Source: Nitrospiria bacterium
GTDB taxonomy: Bacteria; Nitrospirota; Nitrospiria; DASWJH01
DNA: 39,173 nucleotides
NCBI GenBank assembly: GCA_036397255.1
Contig: DASWJH010000007.1
Coordinates: forward strand, 1-39,173
Reading direction: 5' to 3'
Below the pieces are notes generated by a model that did no database searches, had not been told where the DNA came from, and was given only the letters and a program-made list of their open reading frames with translations. Below are positions 16,049 to 24,737 of this stretch, one piece after another; position 1 is the first letter of the stretch; each line of letters opens with the position of its first letter. Position numbers and translations under genes: made by a program.

Positions 16049-16587
16049 ACGGCCCCTCCTTCTGATAAAAATTGACTTTTCTTTCGACGTCGATTTGTGA
16101 TTCAGAATTAGAGATAGATTCTAAAATGGAGAGCGAAAATCCTATCACCCCCCGCGCCACCAGGCAAGTTCAAATAAAAGCGACAACAAGGGCCTTTCCC
16201 TTACCATTAAAGGGGAAAAATTTTCCTTCCTCAAGGTCATGGCCCTCCAACTGGAGGATCAAATAAATCCCATGGGTCATGAGACTCGTGCAATTGACCT
16301 GGGTAACTCCAACTTTCTAGTCCAGGCCTGGGCGTAATGGGAGCCGACAAAATCAAAAAACTTGACAAGAGGAATTTCCTTGTGCTAGGAAGTTAATTTT
16401 AATTTTTAAGAGAAAGAGAACGGAAAATACTCCTGACGAAACAATTCAGTATACCGAGGAAAAGCAATACATTTCAATACATTAAGATTTTAAATGCAAA
16501 ATCTGTATCAAAACAACTCGCACAAGCAGTTCAAATCCTTAAAACGAATCAACACCTTTGAACAAATCTAAGGAAGGGGAGAGTCAG
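16049..16587. other. Long intergenic region ahead of the copper cluster
   Basis: 539 bp without a full gene. A plus-strand frame at 16239-16337 (ATG to TAA, open upstream to about 16120) reads like protein (VMALQLEDQINPMGHETRAI, then NSNFLVQAWA) and may be a decayed gene end. A TTGACA at 16362-16367 has no good -10 box at 17 bases. An imperfect inverted repeat, CAAG-AGGAATTTC-CTTG, lies at about 16366-16382. The 9-bp word CAATACATT occurs twice, ten bases apart (16465-16473 and 16475-16483). The promoter of the first oxidase gene must lie here but cannot be pinned down by eye. Confidence 0.45.
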
Positions 16588-19500
16588 ATGATGAAGACCG
16601 TGGTAATAAGAAGCTTTTCATTCATTTCAGTGTTGGCCTTTATGCTGGTCTTAGCGACACAGGGCGCAGCGATCAGCGGTGAAGGGGCCGGCCATGAGCA
16701 TTCCAATACTTCTTCTGCGACCGCTTCGCAGGATACCTCAGCCTGGGAAAAGCAGTTAAAGGCCCAGCTTGAGCGGGAAGAAGCCGCCGAAGGACGGACA
16801 GGTCAGCGAGAACGGGTGAATGCGGCAATGCAGAAATTGATGGACGAGATCGCGAAGGGTTCAGGCGGTCACGCTGCACATACCGGTCAGGGCGCCTTTA
16901 GCGACATGAGCATGATGCAGCAGATGGATCGAAGTTTCTTTCTTGGGCCGACGGGGGTTGCTGAAAGCGTGAGCGCCAGAGGTCAGTGCCCGAAGAACGC
17001 CCCTGTGCGCGAATTTGACATTTCGGCAATCAATGTTGAGACCACGATCAATCAATGGCTCGACTTTTATCCGGGATATATGTATGTCCTGACCGAAAAC
17101 GTTGAAAAGGTCCGTCAAGAGGAAAAGCGGAACAGAGATGCCCGTGAAAAATCAGGTTATGATCCTGGGGCGGTATCCACCGGACTTCAGACCGACATGA
17201 TCCAGCCGCTCAATGTCCGTGCCAACCAAAGTGATTGTGTCAGAATCACCCTGAGAAACAAATTGGACTACGAGGAAGTCAGCCTGCATATCCATGGCTC
17301 CAGCATGATTGTAAAGTCCACGGGAGAAGCGGCGACCATTGCCAATCCGGATTCCATTGTCAAGGAAGATGAGACTCAGGTTTTCGAATGGTATGTCCGG
17401 CCAGGTGAACAGGAAGGGGCCCACGTATTCCACAGCCATGTGGGACGAGAGCAATCCAGTCTTGGGATGATTGGAACCTTTATTGTTGAGCCCATGGGAT
17501 CTCGCTACCTGGATCCGCTTACTGGCAAGGAGACCAAGAGCGGCTGGCAGGTGATGATCGAGAATCCCAATCTTGCGGACTTCAGAGAGTTTGTCATTAT
17601 CTACCACGAGATCGGCGATGAATCCTTCCGGCCTCTGAACCGCCATGGTGAGATGATTCCTCAACGGGATCCGAACACCGATGCCTATCGCCCCTCAGCC
17701 CGCGCCATTAATTATCGAAGCGAACCCTTCGGGGTGAATAACCTGGCTCTTCAGGAAAAATATTTCCACCATGAAGACGAATCATTATCTTACAGTTCCT
17801 ATACCTTTGGGGATGTCCCGACGACAATCCCCCGCTCCTATATGGGAGATCCTGCGAAGTTCCGTCTTGTTCACGGCGGCGGGGAGGTGTTCCATTCTCA
17901 CCATCCCCACGGGGGAACGATTCGATGGCTCCGGCAGCCAAAGGCGGATGGCAAAGAAAGTTTTCTCCTGACCGCTGCAGGCAACGGTCCGGTAAAATAT
18001 CCGGAGGTCCGAACCACATCGGACCGGGTGGATGTCCAGGTGATTGGTCCTTCCGAGGTTCTGGACCTCCAGACAGAATGCGGATCTGGACTCTGTCAAC
18101 AATTAGCGGGTGATTTCCTGTTCCACTGCCATGTGGCGCATCATTATGTGGCCGGAATGTGGGGTTACTGGCGTGTCTATAACACCCTTCAAAATGGGAA
18201 TTATCCGTTAGGAAGCACCGACATCATGCCGCCTTTGCAAGAGCTTCCTGACCGTAAGGGTCGGATGAAGCCTGCCGTAACCTCTGACAAGCTCGTGGGC
18301 AAGACCATGGATTGGTACGACAAGAAGTGGAACATCACTGCCGGCAAGTCGGACTGGTCCAAGCCCATTCCGGATGTCTCCATTAATGACTGGGTCAAGA
18401 TGATGGTCCCTCCGGCTGGACAGCCTGGCCACACCTCGGATGAAAAGGGCCAGATTCTGGCTTATGACGCTACGGTGTGGGACTGGACCTGGGAAGGGAA
18501 AAAGGCGCTCGGTGAGCCGGAGGTGACCGGAACATTTGACTGGCCGAAATACAAGTCCCCCATGCCGGGAAAGCGCCCGCCGATCCTCTTTGAGGCCAAA
18601 ACCGGGAAATTGTCTTGGCCCCATTTCAAACCCCATTTTGGAAAACGTGTCCCATTTGCCCGGCATCATGGACCGGCACCCTGGCTTGAACCGATCCATA
18701 TGGATAAAAATAACGGGGCGTTGCCGAGCGATCCGGGGGGGAAAGGGGCTCTTGGCGAAGAGACGAACCAGCCTGCCCGACCGGGAGAGCAAGGGAGGTG
18801 GAGCCTCTGCCCTGAAAATGCAGGACGGAAGCAATATACCATTCATTTTATCCAAACTCCGATTCAGATTACGAAGGGACTTGGAAAGGAAAAGCCGGTC
18901 GTGGATCCCAATGGGTTACTTTATGTCCTCCATGAAGAGGAGGCGAAGGTCCGTGCCAACCCGGCGGGGGACCAGACGATCCCACTGGTTTACCGCGCCA
19001 GTGTTTATGACTGCGTCGATGTGATCTTAAAGAGCGAGTGGGAAGACAACGACACCACCAACTTCCAGATGTCGAAGATCAACATCCATCCGCATTTCAT
19101 ACAGTTCGACAACCAAGCGTCAGATGGCGTGATCACCGGCTTTTCGTACGAGCAGTCGGTCCGTCCCTTCATCCAGATGACAAAGGAGAAACACAAGGGG
19201 CTTCCAACCCCGATGAATGCGGTTCTTACTGAGGATGTCAAGGCGGGGGCTGTCTCTATTAAAATCAAGATGGCAGAGGGCGCGACCTCGTTCCATGTCG
19301 GGACAGACCTCATGATCGGTGCGGACGAGGTACAGACCTCCGAAATCCGTTGGATCAAAGATATCAAAGGGGACGTCATCACTTTCAGCGAGCCTTTAAA
19401 GTATGACCACAAGAAAGACGAGATTTCGACGGTGGAGTTTGTCCGTTATCGGATGTGGGTGGATGCCGATGTCGGGACCGTCTTCTGGCATGACCATGCC

Positions 19501-21492
19501 TTCGGGGCCACAACATGGCCTCATGGGGGGGTCGGAGCAATGATCGTGGAGCCGGTGGGGGCCACATACCATGATCCAAAGACCGGGGAACCGATTCGGA
19601 GCGGCCCCGTCGCGGACATCCGGTCGACCGAGCCGATCGGCTATGGGGTAAACGGAAGTTTCCGTGAACTGGTCGTGATGCCCCACGACACGGTGCCGTA
19701 TACAGCCCAGGTGGTTACGGAAGGCAATCCCCCGGGACAGCCCATCCAGACCGCGATCGATGCGGGTCAGACCCTCTCGTTCCAGATGCCATATGATCTG
19801 GACAAGGTTGCCGTTCCGATGCTCAACGGGGGAACCCATACCACGGGCGGTGGTTTAAATTTCCGTGCCGAGTCTGTGGCCCGGCGTCTGAAGATCAATC
19901 CAGACGCGTCACTCATTTTCTCCAGCAAGGCTCATCAAGATCCCAGCACCCCACTGCTGCGGGCCTATCTGGGTGACACGGTCGTCTTCCGGCTCCTGCA
20001 TACGTTAATGAATGAAAGTCATACCTGGCATGTGGCGGGCCATGCCTTCCGGACAGAACGTTATGCCGAGAAATCCGACCTGAGGAACGCTCACCACGTG
20101 GGAATTGCAGAACGTTATGATTTGGTCACAAAAGCCGGTGGCGTCCAGCAGATGGCAGGGGATTATCTCCATTACAACGGTCGCGCATCCCACTTGTCTG
20201 AAGGCAGTTGGGGAATTATCCGGGTTTTGGACAAGGAAGTTTCAGATCTGAAGAAGCTTCCGGGGCGTGACGAAATCCCAGCCTCGGCTAAATCTGTTTG
20301 CCCTGCGGATGCCCCGGTGAAGACTTTCAATGTCATTGCGGTAGACCTTGAATTGAATTTTAATAACAACGCCCCGGATGTCATCGAAGTGGACTTTGAC
20401 CGCAAACTGTTGGTTTCCAATCCTCAGGGTAAGATCTTTATGCTAGAAGGAGAAAAATCAAGGGTGGCCACGGATGGTTATCAACCCCTTCCCCTTACAC
20501 TCCATGTCAATGTCGGAGATTGCATTAAGATCAATCTCAAGAATGAGATGAAGGCCAGCCGTGCCTCTTTTAGCGCGGACATGCTGGCATTTGATCCTAA
20601 GGAATCCCATGGGGTCAATGTCGGTTTGAATCCTGGAGATCAAACGGTTCCTCCCGGAAAGGGCCGCACCTATACCTTCTATGCCCATCCAACGTTGGGT
20701 GAAACAGCAGCCCTGGTTTGGGACTGGGGGAACTTCATCAACAACGTCAGAGATGGTCTGTTCGGAGGCATTGTTGTCGGCCCGAAAGGATCAAAATATC
20801 GTGATCCATTGACGGGTGAGGATATTTCACTGAAAAGCTCTTGGATAGCGGATGTGATCGTTGATACTTCTATTCCGGAAAATATCGGTCGTTCCGATTA
20901 CAGAGACGCTTCGCTCTTCTTCCAGGATGAGGATAATATCCTTGGCACATCCTTTATGCCTTACCTCCAGCAGATTGCAGGGTTGGTGGGAGTCAATTAT
21001 CGGAGTGAACCTTGGCTATATCGGGAAGACAATGGATGTGAGCCAGCCACGATGTTTACTCCCTGTGTGGTTGGAGAGGCTGGTCTGGCCACACCAACCA
21101 TCCTGGCACATGCAGGGGATCCGGTGCGGATACGTGTGTTTGGTGCTTTCAACGAGCAGAACCAAATCTTCAGCATCGAGGGTCATGAATGGCCCTTTAA
21201 GCCCGACATGCCCGGTGCGGATATGTTGAGTAGCCTTCAGTTTGGAGGATCGGAATACCTGGATGTCTATTTGAAGGAAGGGGCCGGTGGACCATTTGCC
21301 ATCCCGGGTACCTATATCTGGCAGAACCATCGTATGCCTTATGCCCAGGCCGGGCAATGGGGATATCTACAGGTTCTCCCACTGGGAGACCGGCGGATTC
21401 TTCCACTCAACAGCAGCGGGCTGGGAGGGAAGGTCGCTGAGGGGCCACAGGAAGAAAATGCCGTGGTTCCTGTCTCTTTAAACCAGAAATAG
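16588..21492 (+). CDS. Giant six-domain multicopper oxidase 1 (MofA/MnxG-like)
   Basis: 1,634 residues from the ATG at 16588, preceded by GGGGAG; a TTG ten codons upstream is less likely. Signal peptide at about 1-28 (SVLAFMLVLATQGAAIS), so it acts outside the cytoplasm. Three homologous units each open with a Cys-Pro motif (CPKNAPV at 134, CPENAG at 741, CPADAPV at 1238). Unit 1 has the complete copper set: HIHG (234, 236), HSH (282, 284), HSHHPH (436, 439, 441) and HCHVAHHYVAGM (513-524, with Cys514 and axial Met524). Unit 2 keeps HPH (834), HDH (968) and HTWHVAGH (1145-1151) but has lost the HCH motif. Unit 3 has lost the HxH (SAD at 1329-1331). Size and layout match MofA (about 1,660 residues) and, in domain number, MnxG; both are tied to Mn(II) oxidation. 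The substrate here is not proven. Codons are more GC-rich than in MCO2. Confidence 0.93.
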   Translation: MMKTVVIRSFSFISVLAFMLVLATQGAAISGEGAGHEHSNTSSATASQDTSAWEKQLKAQLEREEAAEGRTGQRERVNAAMQKLMDEIAKGSGGHAAHTGQGAFSDMSMMQQMDRSFFLGPTGVAESVSARGQCPKNAPVREFDISAINVETTINQWLDFYPGYMYVLTENVEKVRQEEKRNRDAREKSGYDPGAVSTGLQTDMIQPLNVRANQSDCVRITLRNKLDYEEVSLHIHGSSMIVKSTGEAATIANPDSIVKEDETQVFEWYVRPGEQEGAHVFHSHVGREQSSLGMIGTFIVEPMGSRYLDPLTGKETKSGWQVMIENPNLADFREFVIIYHEIGDESFRPLNRHGEMIPQRDPNTDAYRPSARAINYRSEPFGVNNLALQEKYFHHEDESLSYSSYTFGDVPTTIPRSYMGDPAKFRLVHGGGEVFHSHHPHGGTIRWLRQPKADGKESFLLTAAGNGPVKYPEVRTTSDRVDVQVIGPSEVLDLQTECGSGLCQQLAGDFLFHCHVAHHYVAGMWGYWRVYNTLQNGNYPLGSTDIMPPLQELPDRKGRMKPAVTSDKLVGKTMDWYDKKWNITAGKSDWSKPIPDVSINDWVKMMVPPAGQPGHTSDEKGQILAYDATVWDWTWEGKKALGEPEVTGTFDWPKYKSPMPGKRPPILFEAKTGKLSWPHFKPHFGKRVPFARHHGPAPWLEPIHMDKNNGALPSDPGGKGALGEETNQPARPGEQGRWSLCPENAGRKQYTIHFIQTPIQITKGLGKEKPVVDPNGLLYVLHEEEAKVRANPAGDQTIPLVYRASVYDCVDVILKSEWEDNDTTNFQMSKINIHPHFIQFDNQASDGVITGFSYEQSVRPFIQMTKEKHKGLPTPMNAVLTEDVKAGAVSIKIKMAEGATSFHVGTDLMIGADEVQTSEIRWIKDIKGDVITFSEPLKYDHKKDEISTVEFVRYRMWVDADVGTVFWHDHAFGATTWPHGGVGAMIVEPVGATYHDPKTGEPIRSGPVADIRSTEPIGYGVNGSFRELVVMPHDTVPYTAQVVTEGNPPGQPIQTAIDAGQTLSFQMPYDLDKVAVPMLNGGTHTTGGGLNFRAESVARRLKINPDASLIFSSKAHQDPSTPLLRAYLGDTVVFRLLHTLMNESHTWHVAGHAFRTERYAEKSDLRNAHHVGIAERYDLVTKAGGVQQMAGDYLHYNGRASHLSEGSWGIIRVLDKEVSDLKKLPGRDEIPASAKSVCPADAPVKTFNVIAVDLELNFNNNAPDVIEVDFDRKLLVSNPQGKIFMLEGEKSRVATDGYQPLPLTLHVNVGDCIKINLKNEMKASRASFSADMLAFDPKESHGVNVGLNPGDQTVPPGKGRTYTFYAHPTLGETAALVWDWGNFINNVRDGLFGGIVVGPKGSKYRDPLTGEDISLKSSWIADVIVDTSIPENIGRSDYRDASLFFQDEDNILGTSFMPYLQQIAGLVGVNYRSEPWLYREDNGCEPATMFTPCVVGEAGLATPTILAHAGDPVRIRVFGAFNEQNQIFSIEGHEWPFKPDMPGADMLSSLQFGGSEYLDVYLKEGAGGPFAIPGTYIWQNHRMPYAQAGQWGYLQVLPLGDRRILPLNSSGLGGKVAEGPQEENAVVPVSLNQK

Positions 21493-21512
21493 TTTTTTTT
21501 GTGAAAGAGCTT

Positions 21513-21568
21513 GAGAAATCAGGCAGGGTTGTAAAAAGAGTATATCCCTGACCTGATTTCTCTTTTTT
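21513..21568 (+). terminator. Rho-independent terminator after multicopper oxidase 1
   Basis: Arms GAGAAATCAGG-CAGGG (21513-21528) and CCCTG-A-CCTGATTTCTC (21546-21562) pair over 16 bases with one bulge, around a 17-base loop, followed by six T (21563-21568). It would reduce read-through from the oxidase into the small cupredoxin genes. Confidence 0.85.
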
Positions 21569-21589
21569 AGATTGAGGGTCTGGTGGATA

Positions 21590-22543
21590 ATGATGGATAA
21601 TGTGAAGAAATGGAGGTGCCTCGGTGTCGTCTTGTTTCTTTTAGGTATGACAGGACTTTCAACACAGGCCCTGGGCTATGAAGCAGTTCAGGTGTCCGAC
21701 GGTGGAACGATCACGGGGAAAGTCACCCTCAACGGACCGATCCCCCCTCCCAGGGTCTTTCCCCTTGTTCTCTATCCATTCGGGCCGTTTTGTAAGAAAA
21801 TTTCGGATGGAAAGGGTCATATCCTCCTGGAAGAATTTATTGTAGGCCATGAAGGTGGGCTGCAGGACGCCATTGTTGCAGTGCAACGGGTCAAAAAGGG
21901 CAAACCTTTTCCCCCTATTGAATCAGAACTGTTTTCTGTGGACTGCATGTTTCACCCAGCGGATGTTTCTGATGATGAGCAGTTTCGTGTCGATGATAAA
22001 GGGAAGCTGCGGCATGCCCACCCCCTGGTCAGCGTTATCCAAAATCCTCAACACATTTCGGTGATCAATAAAGATCCGATTCTGCATAATGGGCAGGTTT
22101 TTCAGAGTGAAAAGGGCAATATCATCTTGAATTTCCCTCTGCCTATTTCGGATGACCCGAGAGGGGGAGTTGTACATCTTGAACCGGGAAAGCGTATTAC
22201 CCAGATGATCTGCGGGATGCATGAATTTATGCAGACATGGGGATTTGTGGTGGACAACCCCTATTACGCAAAGACAGGGAGAGATGGAACATTCGTCATC
22301 GATCAGTTGCCTCCCGGGACCTATAAGGTCATCGCCTGGCATCCCCATCTAAAAATGATTGAACGAGAAATTATAATTCCGGCCAGGGAGACCGTTTCCA
22401 TCAACCTCGAATTTTACTCTCATCAGGTGAAGCGGCCCCACTACGAGACTCAGGAAAAATTCAGAGTCGGACCTGAGGCGCTACCTCATGAGCATCTTGA
22501 GGACTGCGAGGCACCCTATTGTACACAGGCCACGGAAGACTGA
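21590..22543 (+). CDS. Exported cupredoxin-like protein A with CarboxypepD-type domain
   Basis: 317 residues from the tandem ATGs at 21590/21593 (a TTG at 21572 is possible). Signal peptide about 1-30, with the mature part starting YEAVQV. The first part, GGTITGKVTLNGPIPPPR then FCKKISDGKG and VKKGKPFPP, belongs to the plastocyanin-like/carboxypeptidase-regulatory family frequent in metal-respiring and nitrifying bacteria. Type-1 copper ligands are present: His166 in LHNGQVFQ, then Cys208, His211 and Met214 in CGMHEFM. A beta-sandwich regulatory domain follows (TGRDGTFVIDQLPPGTYKV). Two more conserved Cys (FC near 70 and DC near 112) could form a disulfide. Probably a periplasmic electron carrier or copper donor for the oxidases. 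Overlaps protein B. Confidence 0.85.
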   Translation: MMDNVKKWRCLGVVLFLLGMTGLSTQALGYEAVQVSDGGTITGKVTLNGPIPPPRVFPLVLYPFGPFCKKISDGKGHILLEEFIVGHEGGLQDAIVAVQRVKKGKPFPPIESELFSVDCMFHPADVSDDEQFRVDDKGKLRHAHPLVSVIQNPQHISVINKDPILHNGQVFQSEKGNIILNFPLPISDDPRGGVVHLEPGKRITQMICGMHEFMQTWGFVVDNPYYAKTGRDGTFVIDQLPPGTYKVIAWHPHLKMIEREIIIPARETVSINLEFYSHQVKRPHYETQEKFRVGPEALPHEHLEDCEAPYCTQATED

Positions 22544-23403
22544 AGGTTTTAGCCAGCGCTATGGTTTCCCTGACCCTATGGGTTCTCATGGGTTCAGGTC
22601 CCGGGCTGGCTTTAGGATATGAAGAGATGACCGTCACCTTCGGAGGAACCCTAACAGGAAGGGCCGTCCTTGAGGGGACCCCGCCGCCCGCCCGAATCTT
22701 TCACCTCATTTTTTCTCCAAACATTGATTTCTGTGGAAAAATCTCTGATGGAAAAGGGAACCGACTGCTCAACGAATTCAGGGTGGCTTCGGACAGCGGA
22801 TTCCAGGGTGTCGTGGTAGCGGTGGTGGGGGTTGAAAAAGGCAAGAAGTTTAATTTTACTCCAGAGATCCAGATCGATCACTGCCGAATTTCCCCATTTG
22901 TGACCCCTGTGCGTAATTATCGCCCCATTCTAATCTCCAATAAGGACCCCATCACGCATGATATTCAGGGGTATTCTTTAAAAGATCGTTATACCTTTGC
23001 CATGTTTAACAAACCGATGATACCGGAGAGCACGGCATCCAAGGAGATTCGTTTTCGAAAAGGAAATTATATCTTTCGTACACAGTGTGGTGTTCATGAC
23101 TTTATGCAATCCTGGGGAATTGCCGTCGGAAACCCCTACTTCGCCGTCACGGGAAGCGATGGGACCTTTGTCATCCAGGACATCCCGCCCGGCCAGCATG
23201 ATGTGATCGCGTGGCATCCTCATATGAAGGTCCAGGCACAACAGGTAAACGTGCTGAATAATGGAAGGGTCACACTGAATTTCAAGTTCGATGCTTCGGA
23301 AGTTGGCATTCCTTTGCATGATCTGCAAACCTCATACAGACTTCAAACGGCGCTCGAGCCCTTTCACTTAGCTCCTCCTACCGTTGAACACCAGATACCC
23401 TGA
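22519..23403 (+). CDS. Exported cupredoxin-like protein B with CarboxypepD-type domain
   Basis: 294 residues from a TTG at 22519, which overlaps gene A by 25 bases, has GAGG eight bases upstream and gives a signal peptide with a positively charged start (RLKVLASAMVSLTLWVLM). An ATG at 22561 is the other candidate. Same architecture as A but clearly diverged: GGTLTGRAVLEGTPPPARIF, then FCGKISDGKGNRLLNEF. Copper ligands His147 (ITHDIQG), Cys190, His193 and Met196 (CGVHDFM) are all kept. The C-terminal regulatory fold reads TGSDGTFVIQDIPPGQHDV. The segment between is shorter and lacks the CMFHPA stretch of A and C, so B probably has a different partner. Translation is coupled to A. Confidence 0.83.
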   Translation: MYTGHGRLKVLASAMVSLTLWVLMGSGPGLALGYEEMTVTFGGTLTGRAVLEGTPPPARIFHLIFSPNIDFCGKISDGKGNRLLNEFRVASDSGFQGVVVAVVGVEKGKKFNFTPEIQIDHCRISPFVTPVRNYRPILISNKDPITHDIQGYSLKDRYTFAMFNKPMIPESTASKEIRFRKGNYIFRTQCGVHDFMQSWGIAVGNPYFAVTGSDGTFVIQDIPPGQHDVIAWHPHMKVQAQQVNVLNNGRVTLNFKFDASEVGIPLHDLQTSYRLQTALEPFHLAPPTVEHQIP

Positions 23404-23776
23404 TCCGTTATTTAAGAGCGGTTTCGCCCCCTGTTTCGGGAATCTTCTAGATGTAGGGATCCACAAAAAGATTGTTCCCCGAGAAGAAGAGGTTCCATTT
23501 CAAGGCACTTCATTTCGATCTCATAACGATGACACAGACAGGCCGGTAAAACCTTTGAACACTATATTGATGCAGAAGTGATTCTGCGTGAAAAACTGTA
23601 GGCATGGCGAGCACTGGTTGACAAGCAGGGCAGCGAATGAATAGAATGACTTTGAGCTAGTCCTTGCGGTTGGCGAGGCATGCTGAAGGGGCTTTCGCCA
23701 ATACCGCCTACGATTGCAGCGCCGAAGAGAATCAGAGCGGGCCGGATAACGGCTATATCTCAATATCTGGTCGATA
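23404..23776. other. Gene-less stretch of apparent debris between the two copper modules
   Basis: 373 bp with no complete gene on either strand. Both strands show short, coding-like but interrupted frames (for example minus-strand LVNQCSPCLQFFTQNHF at about 23590-23640), the mark of decayed sequence, possibly an insertion-element end. No terminal inverted repeats or terminator hairpins were found. The composition differs from the small genes on each side. It splits the cluster into a 5' half (oxidase 1, A, B) and a 3' half (C, oxidase 2, SmbP-like). Confidence 0.5.
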
Positions 23777-24661
23777 ATGATTAAAGCGTTTAAGAAATTT
23801 TCACTTTTTGGTATTGTCCCTTTCCTGCTTCAAGTCGTTTTCCTTCCTGCGGCTCTTCCCTACGAAGATATCAAAGTGATGAATGGGGGAACCATTGAAG
23901 GCAAGGTGTTCCTAAAAGGCTCCCTTCCGGCACCCCGCGCATTTCTGCTCTCTCTCTCGCCCTTCGTTGATTTCTGTCAAAAAGTTTCCGATGGTAAAGG
24001 CCGCGTCTTACTCGAAGAATTTAATATCGATCGTGAGGGAGGAATGTCCGACGTCATCGTTGCGGTTCAGGAGGTCAAAAAAGGGAAGCCGTTTCCTCCG
24101 ATCCGGGCTAAAATATTCGCAACGGATTGCATGTTTCATCCTGCTGAGGTTCCCGTTAAAGAACTTTACGAGACCGACCACATGGGAAAAAGCCATCATA
24201 TTCATCCCATGGTCACGGTGGTTCAAAACCATCAGCCGATTACCGTCCTCAATAAAGACCCCATCTTCCATAACGGACAGGTTTTCCAGAGGGAACGGGG
24301 AAACATTATGCTTAACTTTCCGCTTCCCACCTCGGGAGAACCTCAGGGGGGGATTTTAAAATTTGATCGAGGCTTGAGGGTTTCGGTCATGATCTGTGGA
24401 ATGCATGAATTCATGCAGACCTGGGGTTTTGCGGTGGAAAACCCCTATTATTCAAAAACCAATCGTCAAGGGCAATACACCATTGATCAATTGCCTCCTG
24501 GAACTTATAAAGTTCACGCCTGGTATCCCCATTTCAAGGTTTCTGAAAGGGAGGTTGAGGTAAAGGCCGATGGAACCGTCCAATTAAATTTTGAATTTGA
24601 TTCGAAAAAAGTAAAAAGAAGAGCTTTTGAAACCGAAAAAGGGATTCGGTCCTTTAATTAA
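23777..24661 (+). CDS. Exported cupredoxin-like protein C with CarboxypepD-type domain
   Basis: 294 residues, ATG start without a visible Shine-Dalgarno sequence. Signal peptide about 1-27 (FGIVPFLLQVVFLPAALP), mature start YEDIKV. It is much closer to A than to B: the CMFHPAEV segment, LNKDPIFHNGQVFQ and MICGMHEFMQTWGF agree nearly residue for residue with A. Copper ligands are His165, Cys207, His210 and Met213. The regulatory domain is QGQYTIDQLPPGTYKVHAWYPH. It lies 76 bp before oxidase 2 with no terminator between, so the two are probably cotranscribed, which supports a functional pair of a small blue-copper-like protein and a giant oxidase. Confidence 0.86.
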   Translation: MIKAFKKFSLFGIVPFLLQVVFLPAALPYEDIKVMNGGTIEGKVFLKGSLPAPRAFLLSLSPFVDFCQKVSDGKGRVLLEEFNIDREGGMSDVIVAVQEVKKGKPFPPIRAKIFATDCMFHPAEVPVKELYETDHMGKSHHIHPMVTVVQNHQPITVLNKDPIFHNGQVFQRERGNIMLNFPLPTSGEPQGGILKFDRGLRVSVMICGMHEFMQTWGFAVENPYYSKTNRQGQYTIDQLPPGTYKVHAWYPHFKVSEREVEVKADGTVQLNFEFDSKKVKRRAFETEKGIRSFN

Positions 24662-24737
24662 ATGGTATTTAATTTGTTTCTTTTGAAACAGTTGACATGA
24701 AAGGCATTAATTTAAAAACGAAAGAGAGGAAAATGTC

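Noticed and set aside
16360-16392. TTGACA at 16362 as the promoter of oxidase 1
   Set aside because: No acceptable -10 box lies 16-18 bases downstream (CTAGGA at 17), so it is left as an unproven possibility in the intergenic entry.
16558-16587. TTG at 16558 as the start of oxidase 1
   Set aside because: The ATG at 16588 has a better ribosome site and gives a normal signal peptide; the ten extra residues would place a charged stretch before it.
17152-19839. Several open frames of 100-215 codons opposite to oxidase 1
   Set aside because: They mirror the codon structure of the GC-richer sense gene, have no ribosome sites and no recognisable domains; they are shadow frames.
23521-23763. An 80-codon minus-strand frame in the debris between the copper modules as a real gene
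   Set aside because: Low-complexity Arg/Ser/Cys-rich product, no start signals, and neighbouring frames look equally protein-like in short pieces, which suits decayed sequence.
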